Shown: positions 19,714-29,996 of the stretch, piece after piece
Layout: the number at the start of each line of letters is the position of its first letter
Position numbering within the stretch: the stretch's first letter is position 1
Assembly: GCA_030728245.1 (NCBI GenBank)
Contig: JANQZX010000034.1
Span: 1-64,000, forward strand
Source: Saprospiraceae bacterium
Lineage (GTDB): Bacteria; Bacteroidota; Bacteroidia; Chitinophagales; Saprospiraceae
Direction of reading: 5' to 3'
Length of the DNA: 64,000 bases
Program-made: the position numbers and the translations under genes
The notes under the pieces: generated by a model
The model's input: the letters and a program-made list of their open reading frames with translations, nothing else
Told to the model about the DNA's origin: nothing
The model's database searches: none

Positions 19714-20715
19714 TTAACTTAAAAAAGGAGCACCTGTTTTAATATTTCCAGGCACTGGATTTCGGTATTGGTTAGGAACCTTAGCAGCTTTAGCCTCTTT
19801 AATTAATCCGTCAATATCCTCTTTTGTTAGGTTATCTTTTCCTTCGGGAAATGCTTTTGCTTTTTCCAGGGCGATAATAGCCTCTTTAAAATTTTCGTCC
19901 CCCAAATGAGCCTGACCCAAATTGAACCAAACCTTCCTTTGCCAGCCGAAGTTATTATCTTCCTCTTGAAATACTCTTTTTGATACAGGAACTAACTCTA
20001 AAATCGCCATTTTATACTCACCCAGAATCAAGTGACATTCGCCCTTTATGCGCTTAGTTTTCCAAAAAATAGGTTGGTGAGGGATAGAATTTTTCAGTGT
20101 AATATCAAAATCTTTGATAGCCGACACATAATCTTTTTCCATAATACGTACAAAAGCCCTGCCGAAGTGAGCTTCTTCGCTATGCGGATTAACTACAATG
20201 CTTTTGTTAAAATCATAAAGGGCATCTTTAAAGTTTTTTAGTCTAAAATTTACGTAGCCCCTTCTTTCATAAGCTTTAGCGTGCCTTTCGCATTTTTGAA
20301 TAGCCTGATCTAACGCCTCTTTTGCAGCCTTGTCTTCTCCCTTCCCAACTAACCTTTTACCCAGTAAATAAGACTGAATGGCAGATTTATCACCATTTGG
20401 TTCAATTTCCCTATGCTCAATAATTTTACCATTTTCAAGTTTCCAGGCGCTGAGGCTACCCGCAATAGCATATTCGCAAACGGTTTCAAGAGCAGATACC
20501 GTATTTCTCCAGGTTCTATCGGTAATTTCAGGCTCGACATGCCTTGGAATATTCACGCAATTTTGTTCTACATCGAATATATTTTCACTTCTTAGAAATA
20601 CATCGTATTTAAAATGAATTTCAACACGCTGATTATACTGCGCCAGTGCCATTTCGAAACTGCGTTGGTTATTAAAGATGAACTGACCGGCCAGAATAAT
20701 ACGATAGTTTGACAT
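19714..20715 (-). CDS. Tetratricopeptide-repeat protein
   Basis: Repeats AYERRGYVNFRLKNFKDALYDFNKSIVVNPHSEEAHFGRAFVRIMEKDYVSAIKDFD. Confidence 0.85.
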   Translation of the reverse strand: MSNYRIILAGQFIFNNQRSFEMALAQYNQRVEIHFKYDVFLRSENIFDVEQNCVNIPRHVEPEITDRTWRNTVSALETVCEYAIAGSLSAWKLENGKIIEHREIEPNGDKSAIQSYLLGKRLVGKGEDKAAKEALDQAIQKCERHAKAYERRGYVNFRLKNFKDALYDFNKSIVVNPHSEEAHFGRAFVRIMEKDYVSAIKDFDITLKNSIPHQPIFWKTKRIKGECHLILGEYKMAILELVPVSKRVFQEEDNNFGWQRKVWFNLGQAHLGDENFKEAIIALEKAKAFPEGKDNLTKEDIDGLIKEAKAAKVPNQYRNPVPGNIKTGAPFLS

Positions 20716-20893
20716 TTCTTAGTAAAATATAAGAACAGACTTTTTTAACATAATTGAACCGAAAGGTACGCTTTTATTTGCAGCTAACAAATATTTAACA
20801 ATAGATTTACGATAAACAACCTACGTTTACCTTATCGAATGAAAAGCAACTTCGTCCTAAATACATTAAAAAAAGTTCATAAGATGTTGGATA

Positions 20894-21532
20894 TTAACCA
20901 AATTTGTCTAGAAGTCTTTCCACCTTTTTAACTGGTTTATCCTCTGGTTTGGATTTATTTATTATTTTAATAAATTGGGGATCAACGTGCATCCGCATAG
21001 AAAAGCCCATTTGTTCTAGCTCAATCACCACATTTTTATCGTTATGATGATCTACTAATTTCCCTTTCAGGCCATAAAGGCTACCGAAGCAAATCTCGAT
21101 ATCGTCACCGATTTCAGGTTTTAGTGCAACAGCTTCGATCTCAATTTTTTGACCAGTAATAGCCTTTAAGATACTAATTTCTCTTTCCGGAATAGCGAGT
21201 AATTCTTGGCTGAACTTTACAAATTTCACAACATCCTGTGTAGATGCTACAGAGAAGTATTCCGATTGGACAATTTTAACAAAAACGTAACAACTGATGA
21301 GAGGTAATTGAATTATTTTAATTTTCCGGGTATATACTCTTTTGTGAGTACTCAAGGGTAAATAGGCTTCCACCCCCTTTTCCGTCAACTGTTTGAGCAC
21401 CATTTTTTCCCTCTTAAATCGAGTATAGATAGCGAACCATTTTTTCTCTACATTATCAAGGTGTAAATTATGATACGTTGGCTTTTCCAGCACAACCAAA
21501 TCATTATTAGATGATACATCAACTTCTTCCAT
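20894..21532 (-). CDS. UpxY/NusG-like specialised transcription antiterminator
   Basis: KKWFAIYTRFKREKMVLKQLTEKGVEAYLPLSTHKRVY, ISCYVFVKIVQSEYFSVASTQDVVKFVKF, KOW-like GDDIEICFGSLYGLKGKLVD. Confidence 0.92.
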   Translation of the reverse strand: MEEVDVSSNNDLVVLEKPTYHNLHLDNVEKKWFAIYTRFKREKMVLKQLTEKGVEAYLPLSTHKRVYTRKIKIIQLPLISCYVFVKIVQSEYFSVASTQDVVKFVKFSQELLAIPEREISILKAITGQKIEIEAVALKPEIGDDIEICFGSLYGLKGKLVDHHNDKNVVIELEQMGFSMRMHVDPQFIKIINKSKPEDKPVKKVERLLDKFG

Positions 21533-21541
21533 TAGCTATTT

Positions 21542-22120
21542 TTATATTTCAATTAAATTAACTATACCATTTTCCATAATATACTTCTCCCCTGATTCTG
21601 GGCAGACAGCCTGTCCTTCTGCTGAAAAAACCAATTTATGCCCCATTCGGCTCATAAAATACTTTACTTTGGCCGGGTTTCCTATAACCAGCGCAAAGTC
21701 AGGGACCTCTTTAGTAACCACAGCTCCTGCACCAATAAATGCATATTGGCCTATTTTATTACCACACACAAGCGTGGTATTCGCACCTATACTTGCCCCT
21801 CGTCCTATGATGGTCTGTTTATAGTCAGCTTTCCTGTTTACGGCACTCCGGGGATTAATCACATTGGTAAAAACTGCGGAAGGGCCTAAAAAAACATCAT
21901 CTTCGCAAATAACGCCCGTATAAAGGGATACATTATTCTGGATTTTAACATTATTCCCAAGGATTACCCCATTGGCTATGAACACATTTTGGCCCAAATT
22001 ACAATGCTGACCTAAGGTAGCGCCCGACATAACATGGGTAAAGTGCCAGATTTTTGTACCTGCACCAATGACAGCGCCTTCGTCAACAATAGCAGAGGGG
22101 TGAATAAAAATATCTTCCAT
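21542..22120 (-). CDS. WbpD/WlbB-like UDP-amino-sugar N-acetyltransferase (left-handed beta helix)
   Basis: IHPSAIVDEGAVIGAGTKIWHFTHVMSGATLGQHCNLGQNVFIANGV.., VFTNVINPRSAVNRK, IGAGAVVTKEVPDFALVIGNPAK. Confidence 0.9.
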   Translation of the reverse strand: MEDIFIHPSAIVDEGAVIGAGTKIWHFTHVMSGATLGQHCNLGQNVFIANGVILGNNVKIQNNVSLYTGVICEDDVFLGPSAVFTNVINPRSAVNRKADYKQTIIGRGASIGANTTLVCGNKIGQYAFIGAGAVVTKEVPDFALVIGNPAKVKYFMSRMGHKLVFSAEGQAVCPESGEKYIMENGIVNLIEI

Positions 22121-23245
22121 TTATTTAAAAAATTGACTAACTGTATTCGTAATAAAATCTATTTGTTCCTCACTCATTTCTGTATGGATAGGCAAAGATA
22201 ACACAGACTTACATAATTTATCTGTAACAGGAAGAAATTGAACATTAGCCTCCTTTTTGAATGCCTCCTGTTCGTAAAGTGGCAATGGATAATAGATGAT
22301 AGAGGGAATACCCTTTTCCTTCAGGAAAGATTGCAGTTCATCTCGTTTCCCGTTATTTACTTTTAGTGTATATTGATGAAAAACATGACTTGAAAAAGCT
22401 ACTCTGAAGGGAATTTGGATTTGCTCAATGGATTTGAACGCTGCGTCATACGCATCGGCCACCGCTATTCTTTCTGCCGCAAATTGATCTAAATATTTCA
22501 ATTTCACGTTTAGAATAGCCGCTTGAATGGAATCTAACCTTGAGTTAACCCCCACCATGTCATGATAGTAACGTTTAGTCTGGCCATGGTTGGCAATTTT
22601 ATGCAGCATCATTCCCAAGTTTTCATCTTGTGTATATAGTGCACCGCCATCGCCGTAAGCTCCCAGGTTTTTTGATGGATAAAAACTGGTTGAACCGATA
22701 TGCCCTACCGTACCTGATTTAACTTTTACACCGCTTTGCATCAAATAATCTGCGCCGATAGCCTGGGCATTATCCTCAATCATGAATAAGCCCCTTTCAT
22801 CACATAATTTTCTAATTCCTTCCAGATCAGCACATTGACCATAAAGGTTCACGGGAACTACGGCGCGTGTTTTATCTGTTATGGCTTTTTCAATGATTTC
22901 AGGCGTAATATTAAAAGAATCGATATCAACATCGACCATCACTGGTTTTAAGTTCAATAGAGCGATCACTTCCGCGGTGGCAACGTAGGTAAATGCGGGT
23001 ACAATAACTTCATCGCCAGGTTTAAGCTCCAGAGCCATCATGGCGATTTGAAGAGCATCGGTACCATTTGCACAGGGAATCACCCTCTTTGCCCCCAGAT
23101 ATTTCTCCAGATTACTCTTAAATAAAGTCACCTGAGGTCCATTTATATAAGAAGTTTCAGTTAAAACCTCCATAATTCCCTCATCCACTTGCGATTTAAT
23201 TCTAAGGTATTGACCCTTAAGATCGACCATTTGTATAGCTTGCAT
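22121..23245 (-). CDS. DegT/DnrJ/EryC1/StrS aminotransferase, WbpE/WlbC-like
   Basis: MVDLKGQYLRIKSQVDEGI, CANGTDALQIAMMALELKPGDEVIVPAFTYVATAEVI, MIEDNAQAIGADY, TSFYPSKNLGAYGDGGAL. Confidence 0.94.
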   Translation of the reverse strand: MQAIQMVDLKGQYLRIKSQVDEGIMEVLTETSYINGPQVTLFKSNLEKYLGAKRVIPCANGTDALQIAMMALELKPGDEVIVPAFTYVATAEVIALLNLKPVMVDVDIDSFNITPEIIEKAITDKTRAVVPVNLYGQCADLEGIRKLCDERGLFMIEDNAQAIGADYLMQSGVKVKSGTVGHIGSTSFYPSKNLGAYGDGGALYTQDENLGMMLHKIANHGQTKRYYHDMVGVNSRLDSIQAAILNVKLKYLDQFAAERIAVADAYDAAFKSIEQIQIPFRVAFSSHVFHQYTLKVNNGKRDELQSFLKEKGIPSIIYYPLPLYEQEAFKKEANVQFLPVTDKLCKSVLSLPIHTEMSEEQIDFITNTVSQFFK

Positions 23246-23258
23246 ATCCCATTTTAAA

Positions 23259-24461
23259 TTATAAAATATCTAATGCTTTTGATGCAATCGTTTTACCAAT
23301 AGCCAATGAAGCAGTAGCTGCTGGCGAAGGCGCATTGCACACATTGACTATTTGGCTATCGGCAAATATAAGAAAATCGTCACTCATATTACCAAGATTA
23401 TCGGTTGCCATCGCTCTGACACCGGCGCCACCACGAACCAAATCCTCTTCGTTGATCTCAGGAATTAAATGACGAAGCGCTTTTACAAAAGCGGCGGAGG
23501 AGAAGGATCTGTGTAATTCTCCTAAACCGTGTTGCCAGTGTTTAGTAGCTAAACGACGGAAGCCAGGAAAAAATATAGTTTCTGCCAATTCTTTTGCGTC
23601 AACATCCCAGCGGGAATACCCCTCCCTTTTAAAAGCCAGCACTGCATTGGGTCCAGCTTCAATACCACCTCCAATCATTCTGGTAAAATGAACCCCAAGG
23701 AAAGGAAAATCAGGATTTGGAACGGGATAAATCAAGTGATTCACCAAATACTGTTTTTCAGGTTTCAGGTCATAATATTCTCCTCTAAAAGGGATAATTT
23801 GAAGGGGAGGTAGCGGCATTCCAGTCATTTGAGCCACTTTATCGGAATATAAGCCAGCGCAATTAATTAAAATACGCCCCGAAATTTCTCTGGCATCGGA
23901 TGATCTGAGTATTATTTCACTTTTAGATCTTATAATTTGGTTTACCTTAAAATTCGTTAGAATTTCTCCGCCAAGAGCCCCTATTTTTTCTGCATATTTC
24001 AATGAAACAGTAGTGTAATCGACAATGCCCGCCTGAGGAACCAAAATAGCCTCTTTAACATGAATATGAGGTTCTCTTTCCAGGGCTTCCTCCTTTGAAA
24101 TACGGCGAATGCCTGTCAGGCCGTTTTGCATTCCATTTTGCCATATTTTTTCCATGCTGGGAATATCCTGTTCTGAGGTGGCAACAATCAATTTACCACA
24201 AATATCGAAAGGAATATCCTCTGCGGTACAAAATTCAAGCAATTCCTTGTATCCGGTAATACAATTATTTGCCCTGAGGCTTCCCGGGCGGTAATATATA
24301 CCCGAATGAATAACGCCACTATTATGCCCCGTCTGATGCTTTGCTAATCCTGCTTCTTTTTCTACCAGCGTCAGAGATAAATCAGGTTTTTCCAATAAAA
24401 GTCTATACGCTGTGGCCAGTCCAACAATTCCACCTCCTATAATTAAAACATCTTTTTTCAT
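23259..24461 (-). CDS. lhgO: L-2-hydroxyglutarate oxidase (FAD-dependent)
   Basis: DVLIIGGGIVGLATAYRLL, KHQTGHNSGVIHSGIYYRPGSLRANNC, RGEYYDLKPEKQYLVNHLIYPVPNPDFPFLGVHFTRMIGGGIEAGPNAVLAFKREGY. Confidence 0.92.
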   Translation of the reverse strand: MKKDVLIIGGGIVGLATAYRLLLEKPDLSLTLVEKEAGLAKHQTGHNSGVIHSGIYYRPGSLRANNCITGYKELLEFCTAEDIPFDICGKLIVATSEQDIPSMEKIWQNGMQNGLTGIRRISKEEALEREPHIHVKEAILVPQAGIVDYTTVSLKYAEKIGALGGEILTNFKVNQIIRSKSEIILRSSDAREISGRILINCAGLYSDKVAQMTGMPLPPLQIIPFRGEYYDLKPEKQYLVNHLIYPVPNPDFPFLGVHFTRMIGGGIEAGPNAVLAFKREGYSRWDVDAKELAETIFFPGFRRLATKHWQHGLGELHRSFSSAAFVKALRHLIPEINEEDLVRGGAGVRAMATDNLGNMSDDFLIFADSQIVNVCNAPSPAATASLAIGKTIASKALDIL

Positions 24462-24717
24462 AGTATAAAAATTAGGTATATTTAAGTAGATTGACTAACA
24501 CATTTTTGTCATTTTTAAACAGTAAAATCAGCCACTGGCATAGGTTTAGGACATATAACGATTTTTTGCTATGGTATCCTTTTTGCTTAACAGCTATAAA
24601 AACAAATACCCGAGTGAAACTTGAACCTACTCCCCAACTACATCGCGACCTTAGATTTTGGCTTATAGTAAGCTGCATGGTTTTTACATTAATTCTTTTA
24701 GTGGATCAATTTCCTCC

Positions 24718-25575
24718 TTAAGAAATTATTTTAAGACTCAGGTCTAAACTTCCTGCGGAATGCGTCAGGGCACCTAAGGAAATAAAATCGACTCCAGTTT
24801 CCGCATATTCCCTCAAATTATCCTCATTAATGCCCCCTGAAGCCTCAATTTCCATTTTTTTCCCAATGAGTGCTACAGCTTCTTTAATTTCAGCGGGAGA
24901 AAAATTATCCAACATAATCCTCTGACAACCTCCAACGGCTAAAACCTCTTCAATTTCTTGCATATTCCTTACTTCAACGGTAATTTCAAGCTGAAGTTCA
25001 TGAAAATCAAGATAGTTATGTACTTGTTTTAAGGCCTGGGTTATACTACCTGAAGCATCGATATGATTATCTTTTATCATTATACGGTCAAAAAGCCCGA
25101 AGCGATAATTTTCACAACCACCCAGCACCACGGCCCATTTTTCTATTGGACGAAGAAGTGGAGTCGTTTTCCGGGTGTCAATTAAACGGACGGGCAGATC
25201 GGCCACTTTATTTGCGAGCCTATGACTTAGGGTAGCAATACCACTCATCCTCTGCATAGTATTCAAAGCCAATCTTTCCCCCTTTAAAATAACCCGTGTA
25301 TTTGCCTCTAAAACAGCCGCTATTTGCCCTGGAAATACATATTCACCTTCATTTTTTAAAGCTTTCCAGGAAGAAGAAGGGTCAAGGTAATGAAAAATAG
25401 CCTCCGCAATAGTGAGGCCGGCAATAACACCTTCCTGTTTCACAATAAGTCTGGCCGATTTTCGGTCGTCAGAAGGAATACAAGCCAGGGCGGTGTGATC
25501 TCCGTCTCCAACATCTTCCGCAATACCTCTGCGAATAAAATCGTTTAACCAATTTTCAGTTATTGGGTTATTCAT
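24718..25575 (-). CDS. nadC: Nicotinate-nucleotide pyrophosphorylase (carboxylating)
   Basis: EDVGDGDHTALACIP, ALNTMQRMSGIATLSHRLA, DTRKTTPLLRPIEKWAVVLGGCENYRFGLFDRIMIKDNHI. Confidence 0.97.
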   Translation of the reverse strand: MNNPITENWLNDFIRRGIAEDVGDGDHTALACIPSDDRKSARLIVKQEGVIAGLTIAEAIFHYLDPSSSWKALKNEGEYVFPGQIAAVLEANTRVILKGERLALNTMQRMSGIATLSHRLANKVADLPVRLIDTRKTTPLLRPIEKWAVVLGGCENYRFGLFDRIMIKDNHIDASGSITQALKQVHNYLDFHELQLEITVEVRNMQEIEEVLAVGGCQRIMLDNFSPAEIKEAVALIGKKMEIEASGGINEDNLREYAETGVDFISLGALTHSAGSLDLSLKIIS

Positions 25576-25649
25576 TTATTTCAAATAGTGGTGAACAATA
25601 ATTTAAAATTAACTTTGTTTACATTTTTTAGAAAACAATACGACAACTA

Positions 25650-26699
25650 ATGGTTCAAAAAAGCGGTTTATTATTTTCGTTAAGCCTATTCCTTATGTAT
25701 TTTTCAACGTCTTGTTCAGAAGAGAACATTGAAAAAACGCCAGATATCAGTAATATCTCTATTGATTTTAAGGTCAGGCGATTTGAAAAAGAACTTTTCC
25801 AAGCGGACACACTAAATTTCAGCAAAGAGTTGGCACAAATTAAAGAAAAGGATACAGAATTTGCTGAAATATATTTCAACCAGATTCTGGGATCCAACGA
25901 TTTGCAAATCGCGCCCCAGGGAGAAGAAAAATACCTTATAGGTTTTACCCATTTTAAAGAGGTACGAAAATTGTATGATACTATCCAAAACATCTATGCC
26001 ATTTTCGATCCCATTGAATCTGATTTTAAAACATCTTTTAAATATTTTAAATACTATTTTCCAGAAAAACCAACCCCTAAAGTGACTACTTTTATTTCAG
26101 AGTTCTCTTTAGGGAATTTTATTTACGGCGAAAATAATCTGGCGGTTGGACTTGATTTTTATTTAGGTTCAAATTATCCTTATCAACAAAAAAATCCACA
26201 AAATCCAAATTTTTCTGCCTATTTGACTAGGTCTTTTAATGCAGATCATTTGGTTTCTAAAACTCTTCAGCCGTTAATAGATGATTTAATTCCGCCACCT
26301 GAGACAGATCATTTATTGGCTTTAATGATTCGGGAAGGAAAAAAACTCTACATTCAGGATAAATTACTTCCTTCAACGCACGATTCAATTATAATGGAAG
26401 TTTCCTCCCAACAATGGGATTGGTTAGTTGATAATGAAAAAGAGATTTTTTCATTCTTCCTGCAAGAATCCCTTTTTTATGACAGTAATTGGCAAAAAAT
26501 TCGTAAATATGTGGAGTATAGTCCAAATTCACCTGGAATGCCCATAGAAGCTCCCGGTAGAACGGGCGCCTGGTTAGGTTGGCAAATTGTTAAAGCATTG
26601 ATGAAAAAAAATCCTTCGTTAACGCTTACTGAAATGATTCAGCGAGTTGATTCTAAACAATTTCTAACAGATTCAGGATACAAACCACCACGAAAATAA
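25650..26699 (+). CDS. gldB: GldB-like gliding-motility-associated lipoprotein
   Basis: Lipobox STSCSEEN; IDFKVRRFEKELFQAD, SEFSLGNFIYGENNLAVGLDFYLGSNYPY, PGRTGAWLGWQIVKALMKKNP. Confidence 0.88.
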   Translation: MVQKSGLLFSLSLFLMYFSTSCSEENIEKTPDISNISIDFKVRRFEKELFQADTLNFSKELAQIKEKDTEFAEIYFNQILGSNDLQIAPQGEEKYLIGFTHFKEVRKLYDTIQNIYAIFDPIESDFKTSFKYFKYYFPEKPTPKVTTFISEFSLGNFIYGENNLAVGLDFYLGSNYPYQQKNPQNPNFSAYLTRSFNADHLVSKTLQPLIDDLIPPPETDHLLALMIREGKKLYIQDKLLPSTHDSIIMEVSSQQWDWLVDNEKEIFSFFLQESLFYDSNWQKIRKYVEYSPNSPGMPIEAPGRTGAWLGWQIVKALMKKNPSLTLTEMIQRVDSKQFLTDSGYKPPRK

Positions 26700-26711
26700 A
26701 ATCTTATTTCA

Positions 26712-27623
26712 ATGAGAACCATTCCATTAATTGATTTATCCCAATTTGAAAAGGGAGATGTAGGGGAGAAAAATGTATTTATTGAAACCTTGGGGAATGC
26801 CTTCCATACGGTAGGTTTTGTTGGGGTGATTAATCATGGAATTCCCTCTGATTTGATACAATCATTTTACAGAGAAGCCCATGCCTTTTTTGCTTTATCG
26901 GAAAGTGAAAAATTAAAATATAAAATACCCGGAGCCAACGGACAAAGGGGATATACGGCTTTTGGAACAGAGCATGCCAAACAGTCAAAAGTAGCTGATT
27001 TAAAAGAGTTTTTTCAAATAGGAAATACAGGTAATGTGTCTGTGTTGGAAACCCCAACCTTTTTATCCTTGGGTGAAAATCTCTATCGGGCCTTCGAGCG
27101 CGCTGGATCAAGTTTGCTGCAAGCCATTGCCCTTCACTTAAATTTACCTGTTGATTATTTTGACCAGCGAATAGAAAATGGTACCAGTATTTTGCGAGCC
27201 ATTCATTATCCGCCAATTACGCAGGAACCTGCGAGTGCCATTCGTGCAGAACAGCACGAAGACATCAATTTGATAACCCTTCTCGTAGGTGCTTCAGCAG
27301 GTGGACTTGAACTACTTTCCAAAGAGGGTGAATGGTTACCCATTGTTCCTGAAGCAGACGAAATTGTTATCAATGTGGGTGATATGTTACAAAGATTAAC
27401 TAATAATTACCTGCGTTCTACTACGCATAGGGTTGTAAATCCTCCAAAAGAGGAATGGCATTTGCCCAGATTATCTATCCCATTTTTCTTGCATCCCAGA
27501 CCTGAAATGGACTTAAGTTGCCTGGAAAATTGTGTTTCTGATGAAAATCCACTTCACTTTGAACCTATAACCGCTGGAGAATATTTAGATGAACGCCTGA
27601 GAGAAATTGGGCTAAAAAAATAA
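26712..27623 (+). CDS. 2OG-Fe(II) / isopenicillin N synthase family oxygenase
   Basis: IPLIDLSQFEKGD, GFVGVINHGIPSDLIQ, AEQHEDINLITLLVGASAGGLEL, TNNYLRSTTHRVVNP. Confidence 0.92.
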   Translation: MRTIPLIDLSQFEKGDVGEKNVFIETLGNAFHTVGFVGVINHGIPSDLIQSFYREAHAFFALSESEKLKYKIPGANGQRGYTAFGTEHAKQSKVADLKEFFQIGNTGNVSVLETPTFLSLGENLYRAFERAGSSLLQAIALHLNLPVDYFDQRIENGTSILRAIHYPPITQEPASAIRAEQHEDINLITLLVGASAGGLELLSKEGEWLPIVPEADEIVINVGDMLQRLTNNYLRSTTHRVVNPPKEEWHLPRLSIPFFLHPRPEMDLSCLENCVSDENPLHFEPITAGEYLDERLREIGLKK

Positions 27624-27627
27624 TATC

Positions 27628-29784
27628 ATGAAATCAACCATTACCTTTCTTTTACTTTCGTTACCTTATTTGCTTCTAAGTCAGGGCAGAATTGACTGGG
27701 CTCCTGATGGAACCGGTCTTAGAGAAATTCAAAAAAATACGATTGTAAAAATCACCCTTCCCAACCGACAGGTAGATACCCTTATTAACGCGGCTCTTTT
27801 AATTCCAAAAGGTCAGTCAAAACCATTGCAGGTGCGAAGTTTTGAATATTCAGCCGATAATCAAAAAGTATTAATATACACCAATACCCAGAGAGTTTGG
27901 AGACAAGATACTAAAGGTGATTATTGGATTTTGGATATAGCTACCAAAAATTTAAAGCAATTGGGCACTAAATTCCCGGCGTCAACCATGATGTTTGCAA
28001 AAATATCTCCCGACAGCAAAAAAGTAGCTTACGTACAAGCACATAATATTTATGTCGAAGATATTACTTCAGGTGCCATTACTCCATTAACCACCGATGG
28101 GGACAGCAGGCTTATAAATGGTACTTTTGATTGGGTTTATGAGGAGGAATTTGGATGTAGAGATGGATTTCGCTGGAGTCCAGATGCTAAATCAATTGCA
28201 TATTGGCAGATAGATGCCCGTCAAATCAGAAATTTTTTGATGATAAACAACACGGATTCAACCTATTCGTTCAACGTCCCCGTAGAATATCCAAAAGTTG
28301 GCGAGGCACCTTCCCCTTATAAAATTGGCGTGGTTCCCGTCACTGGTGGAAAAACACTTTGGATGAATATACCCGGCGATCCCCGTCAAACTTATTTACC
28401 AAGAATGGAATGGGCAGGAAATAGTAGTGAACTCATTGTGCAACAATTAAACAGAAAGCAAAATAAAAGTAACCTGTTTTATATTCAGTCAGCTAATGGT
28501 ACAGCTAAATCATTTTATCAGGAAACAGATGAAGCCTGGATCGATATAGATGGGCCAGAAGGTTGGGATTGGCTGGAAGGCGGAAAAAGCTTTTTATGGC
28601 AATCCGAAAAAGATGGCTGGAGACATGTTTATTTGGTAAGCAGAGATGGGAAAAAGGAAATTTGCTTAACCTCAGGAAATTATGATGTCATTTCTATTTC
28701 AAGAATTGACGAAGACAACAACCAGCTATATTTCATGGCTTCTCCTGATAATGCTACCCAGTCTTACCTTTATAGAACTACCCTAGATGGGAAGGGAACG
28801 GCTAGTAGAATTTCTCCTGCAAATCAAATAGGTTCACATAGCTATGATATAAGTCCAAAAGGAAAATTTGCCAGGCATAATTTTTCAAATGCAAAAACCC
28901 GTCCAACTACGGAATGGTTAAATTTACCTACCAATACGCCATTGGATCCTGCAAAATCCATTGATTCGCAGTTGGAAAAAGCGGTGACAGATTTAGACAT
29001 AACCTTTTTGCAAATAACTACGGCTGATGGAGTTAACCTAGACGCCTGGTTTACAAAACCTAAAGGATTCAATCCAAATCTTAAATATCCTGTAGTTTTT
29101 ACTGTGTATGGTGAGCCTGCAGGAAGCACGGTTAGGGATGCTTATGGAACAGGAAGAAATAGTTTGTATAAAGGTGATATGTCCGCCGATGGATACATTT
29201 ATGCTTCTCTCGATAATCGCGGCACCCCTTCACCAAAGGGAAGAGCCTGGAGGAAGGCTATTTACAGAAATATTGGCAGGATTAATATTTTAGATATGGC
29301 ACAGGGAGCACAGGCCCTATTTGCAAAATATTCCTTTATGGACACCTCAAGAGTGGCAGTTCATGGATGGAGCGGTGGCGGATCCTCCACTTTAAATCTA
29401 CTTTTTCAGTACCCGGCTATTTTTAAAACAGGCATATCTGTGGCTGCCGTTGGTGATCAGCTGAGCTATGATAATATCTACCAGGAGCGCTACATGGGTA
29501 TTCCGCAGGAAAACAGAGAAGATTTTGTATTGGGTTCACCTATAACTCATGCTAAGAATCTGGTTGGAAATCTTCTATATATACATGGAACGGGTGACGA
29601 CAATGTACATTATCAAAATGCAGAAAAACTGGTCAATGAATTTATAAAACATAACCGCCAATTCCAGTTTATGCCTTACCCTAATCGCTCACACAGTATC
29701 AGAGAGGGAGAAGGTACGACAGAACATTTACGCACTTTATTTACCGAATACCTTAGAAAAAATTGTCCTCCGGGAGGAAAATAA
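27628..29784 (+). CDS. S9 family dipeptidyl peptidase IV-like peptidase
   Basis: DPPIV N-terminal domain (FDWVYEEEFGCRDGFRWSPDAKSIAYWQID), catalytic GWSGGGSSTL, IHGTGDDNVHYQNAEKLV, NRSHSI. Confidence 0.95.
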   Translation: MKSTITFLLLSLPYLLLSQGRIDWAPDGTGLREIQKNTIVKITLPNRQVDTLINAALLIPKGQSKPLQVRSFEYSADNQKVLIYTNTQRVWRQDTKGDYWILDIATKNLKQLGTKFPASTMMFAKISPDSKKVAYVQAHNIYVEDITSGAITPLTTDGDSRLINGTFDWVYEEEFGCRDGFRWSPDAKSIAYWQIDARQIRNFLMINNTDSTYSFNVPVEYPKVGEAPSPYKIGVVPVTGGKTLWMNIPGDPRQTYLPRMEWAGNSSELIVQQLNRKQNKSNLFYIQSANGTAKSFYQETDEAWIDIDGPEGWDWLEGGKSFLWQSEKDGWRHVYLVSRDGKKEICLTSGNYDVISISRIDEDNNQLYFMASPDNATQSYLYRTTLDGKGTASRISPANQIGSHSYDISPKGKFARHNFSNAKTRPTTEWLNLPTNTPLDPAKSIDSQLEKAVTDLDITFLQITTADGVNLDAWFTKPKGFNPNLKYPVVFTVYGEPAGSTVRDAYGTGRNSLYKGDMSADGYIYASLDNRGTPSPKGRAWRKAIYRNIGRINILDMAQGAQALFAKYSFMDTSRVAVHGWSGGGSSTLNLLFQYPAIFKTGISVAAVGDQLSYDNIYQERYMGIPQENREDFVLGSPITHAKNLVGNLLYIHGTGDDNVHYQNAEKLVNEFIKHNRQFQFMPYPNRSHSIREGEGTTEHLRTLFTEYLRKNCPPGGK

Positions 29785-29800
29785 TTAATATATCGAACGG

Positions 29801-29858
29801 TCATAAAATCTCGCTTCTCTGGCACTTATCAGAAAAGGGGGATTTTATGAACTTTTTT
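29801..29858 (+). terminator. Terminator downstream of the DPP IV-like gene
   Basis: TCATAAAATC...GATTTTATGA imperfect long stem followed by acttttttaat. Confidence 0.65.
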
Positions 29859-29996
29859 AATATTTAATATAAGTATCTAATCTAAATTTTGAAAACAGCA
29901 CTTTTCTTCTTGTTAATTAGGTATTCATTGTGACAATACCTATTTTACCATTTATTAAAGTCAAGACAAGGAGATAAATTTTTAACAGCATATATT

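Noticed and set aside
24472-24721. Overlapping small ORFs 24472-24678 - and 24491-24721 + between lhgO and nadC
   Set aside because: Opposite-strand overlapping ORFs; the + one uses a TTG start and shows no clear RBS or homology. The 256-bp gap is more likely a promoter region
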